In this document: piece after piece, positions 5,634-6,073 of the stretch
Layout of the letters: every line of letters starts with the position of its first letter
Position numbering within the stretch: position 1 is the stretch's first letter
Position numbers and translations under genes: made by a program
Notes under the pieces: generated by a model
What the model was told of the DNA's origin: nothing
Database searches by the model: none
Seen by the model: only the letters and a program-made list of their open reading frames with translations
Source of the DNA: Microbacteriaceae bacterium
GTDB lineage: Bacteria > Actinomycetota > Actinomycetes > Actinomycetales > Microbacteriaceae
DNA length: 6,073 bases
Direction: 5' to 3'
NCBI GenBank assembly: GCA_947454285.1
Contig: CANGJO010000058.1
Span: 1-6,073 of the forward strand

Positions 5634-5715
5634 GTTAAATTGCCTTCTACTTCTGTATCGGATTGAGATGAACCCGCAACTGAAGAAGAAACTTCAAGGG
5701 ATTCAAGCTTTTTAC

Positions 5716-5734
5716 ATCGGCACAAACTGCCGAT
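5716..5734 (-). promoter_or_regulatory. Hairpin in the rplM leader, possible r-protein control element
   Basis: Two 7-base arms, ATCGGCA and TGCCGAT, pair perfectly around a 5-base loop (5723-5727). The hairpin would lie within the first few bases of the mRNA made from the promoter at 5746-5775. In the direction of transcription it is followed by GTAAAAAG rather than T bases, so it is not a terminator for truA. L13 leaders that control their own operon are known in other bacteria; whether this is one is inference. A second weak stem (5681-5685 with 5692-5696) lies further down the leader. Confidence 0.45.
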
Positions 5735-5745
5735 ACCAAAGGTCA

Positions 5746-5775
5746 ATCCTAACCCGCATCAGGGGCATAGGTCAA
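5746..5775 (-). promoter_or_regulatory. Vegetative promoter of the rplM-rpsI-glmM operon
   Basis: On the minus strand TTGACC (5775-5770), an 18-base spacer and TAGGAT (5751-5746) give a strong match to the main sigma factor consensus (5 of 6 at -35; -10 fits TANNNT). Transcription would begin near 5739, leaving a leader of about 105 bases before the rplM start. The hexamer TTGACC recurs at 5746-5741, just past the -10, but with no fitting second -10. The promoter sits 20 bases beyond the truA stop, so the ribosomal operon need not depend on truA transcription. Confidence 0.7.
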
Positions 5776-5794
5776 ACCCTAGTTTTGAACTGGA

Positions 5795-6073
5795 TCAGTC
5801 CTCGGCCTCGTCCAGAGTCCTTAGATTCTTAGCCATCTGGGCCTGCGCAGCCAGCTTGTCGTTCGACGGATAACCAACCTCAATCAGGGTCAAACCGTGC
5901 GGCGGCTGGACCTTAAATGAGCCAATTCGCGAGCGCTTCTCAAGTCGCTTGATCACACCATCCGGGGTGGTTTTGTGCTCCCCCGAGGCAATCAGCGCGC
6001 CCACAATGGCCCTAACCATGTTGTGGCAGAAGGCATCGGCCATAATTTCAACCTCAATGACGTTCCCGGCAGC
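5795..6073 (-). CDS. truA: tRNA pseudouridine synthase A, C-terminal part, cut by the window edge
   Basis: TruA makes pseudouridine at positions 38-40 in the anticodon stem-loop of many tRNAs. The frame is open from the right window edge to the TGA at 5797-5795, giving the last 92 residues. These include the family's C-terminal core: VIEVEIMADAFCHNMVRAIVG, corresponding to the usual 'A-x-x-F-x-x-x-M-V-R-x-x-V-G' motif, and the late PPHGLTLIEVGYP motif near the end. The catalytic aspartate domain lies outside the window. An apparent ATG at 6043 is internal, because the motif continues upstream of it. In Actinobacteria truA often lies downstream of rplQ and upstream of rplM, as here. The protein ends in an acidic tail, LDEAED. 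Confidence 0.93.
   Translation of the reverse strand, partial: AAGNVIEVEIMADAFCHNMVRAIVGALIASGEHKTTPDGVIKRLEKRSRIGSFKVQPPHGLTLIEVGYPSNDKLAAQAQMAKNLRTLDEAED

Noticed and set aside
5716..5734. Hairpin considered as the truA terminator
   Set aside because: In the direction of truA transcription the stem is followed by A-rich, not T-rich, sequence, and it lies downstream of the rplM promoter.
5752..5773. Imperfect inverted repeat (CCTA...TAGG with inner CCC/GGG) within the rplM promoter spacer
   Set aside because: The arms have two central mismatches and the match is too weak to call an operator.
5795..6043. A separate 82-residue gene starting at the ATG at 6043
   Set aside because: The truA frame and its conserved motif continue upstream of this ATG to the window edge, so it is an internal methionine.
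1..6073. Mobile elements, CRISPR arrays, tRNA or rRNA genes, or a defence system
   Set aside because: No terminal repeats, transposase or recombinase motifs, spaced direct repeats or tRNA-like folds were seen; nearly all bases belong to recognised housekeeping genes or short intergenic regions.

Overview
The window looks like chromosome from a freshwater planktonic actinobacterium of the Microbacteriaceae (the Rhodoluna/Aquiluna 'Luna' type). The reasons are a base composition that looks close to half G+C by eye (not computed), an actinorhodopsin-type light-driven proton pump, actinobacterial forms of GlmS, GlmM, CoaA, L13 and S9, frequent GTG starts, and starts without a Shine-Dalgarno sequence. 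All genes are intact except the two cut by the window edges. I see no mobile element, CRISPR array, tRNA or rRNA gene.

Layout from left to right. Bases 1-855 (minus) hold the N-terminal 285 codons of glmS. A gap of only 30 bp separates its start codon from the divergent coaA (886-1815, plus). A 170-bp intergenic region (1816-1985) follows, with a perfect 19-bp palindrome, a CGTTAC direct repeat and possible promoter elements. The actinorhodopsin gene (1986-2774, plus) comes next. A strong bidirectional terminator (2789-2828) separates it from a convergent operon on the minus strand. Read in its own direction that operon is rplM (5633-5190), rpsI (5179-4697), glmM (4658-3312) and a small GyrI-like ligand-binding protein (3312-2827) that overlaps the glmM stop codon by one base. 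A good vegetative promoter and a structured leader lie upstream of rplM. The right edge holds the last 92 codons of truA (minus).

How the genes work together. GlmS and GlmM catalyse the first and second committed steps toward UDP-GlcNAc, so cell-wall precursor supply is encoded on both sides of coaA and the rhodopsin gene. CoaA starts coenzyme A synthesis. TruA, L13 and S9 belong to translation, so the minus-strand operon joins ribosome production to wall precursor synthesis, consistent with growth-rate control. The rhodopsin would add light-driven proton motive force to a heterotrophic life. No retinal or carotenoid synthesis gene is in the window, so its chromophore must be made elsewhere or taken up.

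Nothing here is clearly a new system. The most interesting items are the rhodopsin with a glycine at the probable carotenoid-antenna position, the regulatory-looking DNA in front of it, the uncharacterised GyrI-like protein coupled to glmM, and the very compact, probably leaderless glmS/coaA divergent start region.
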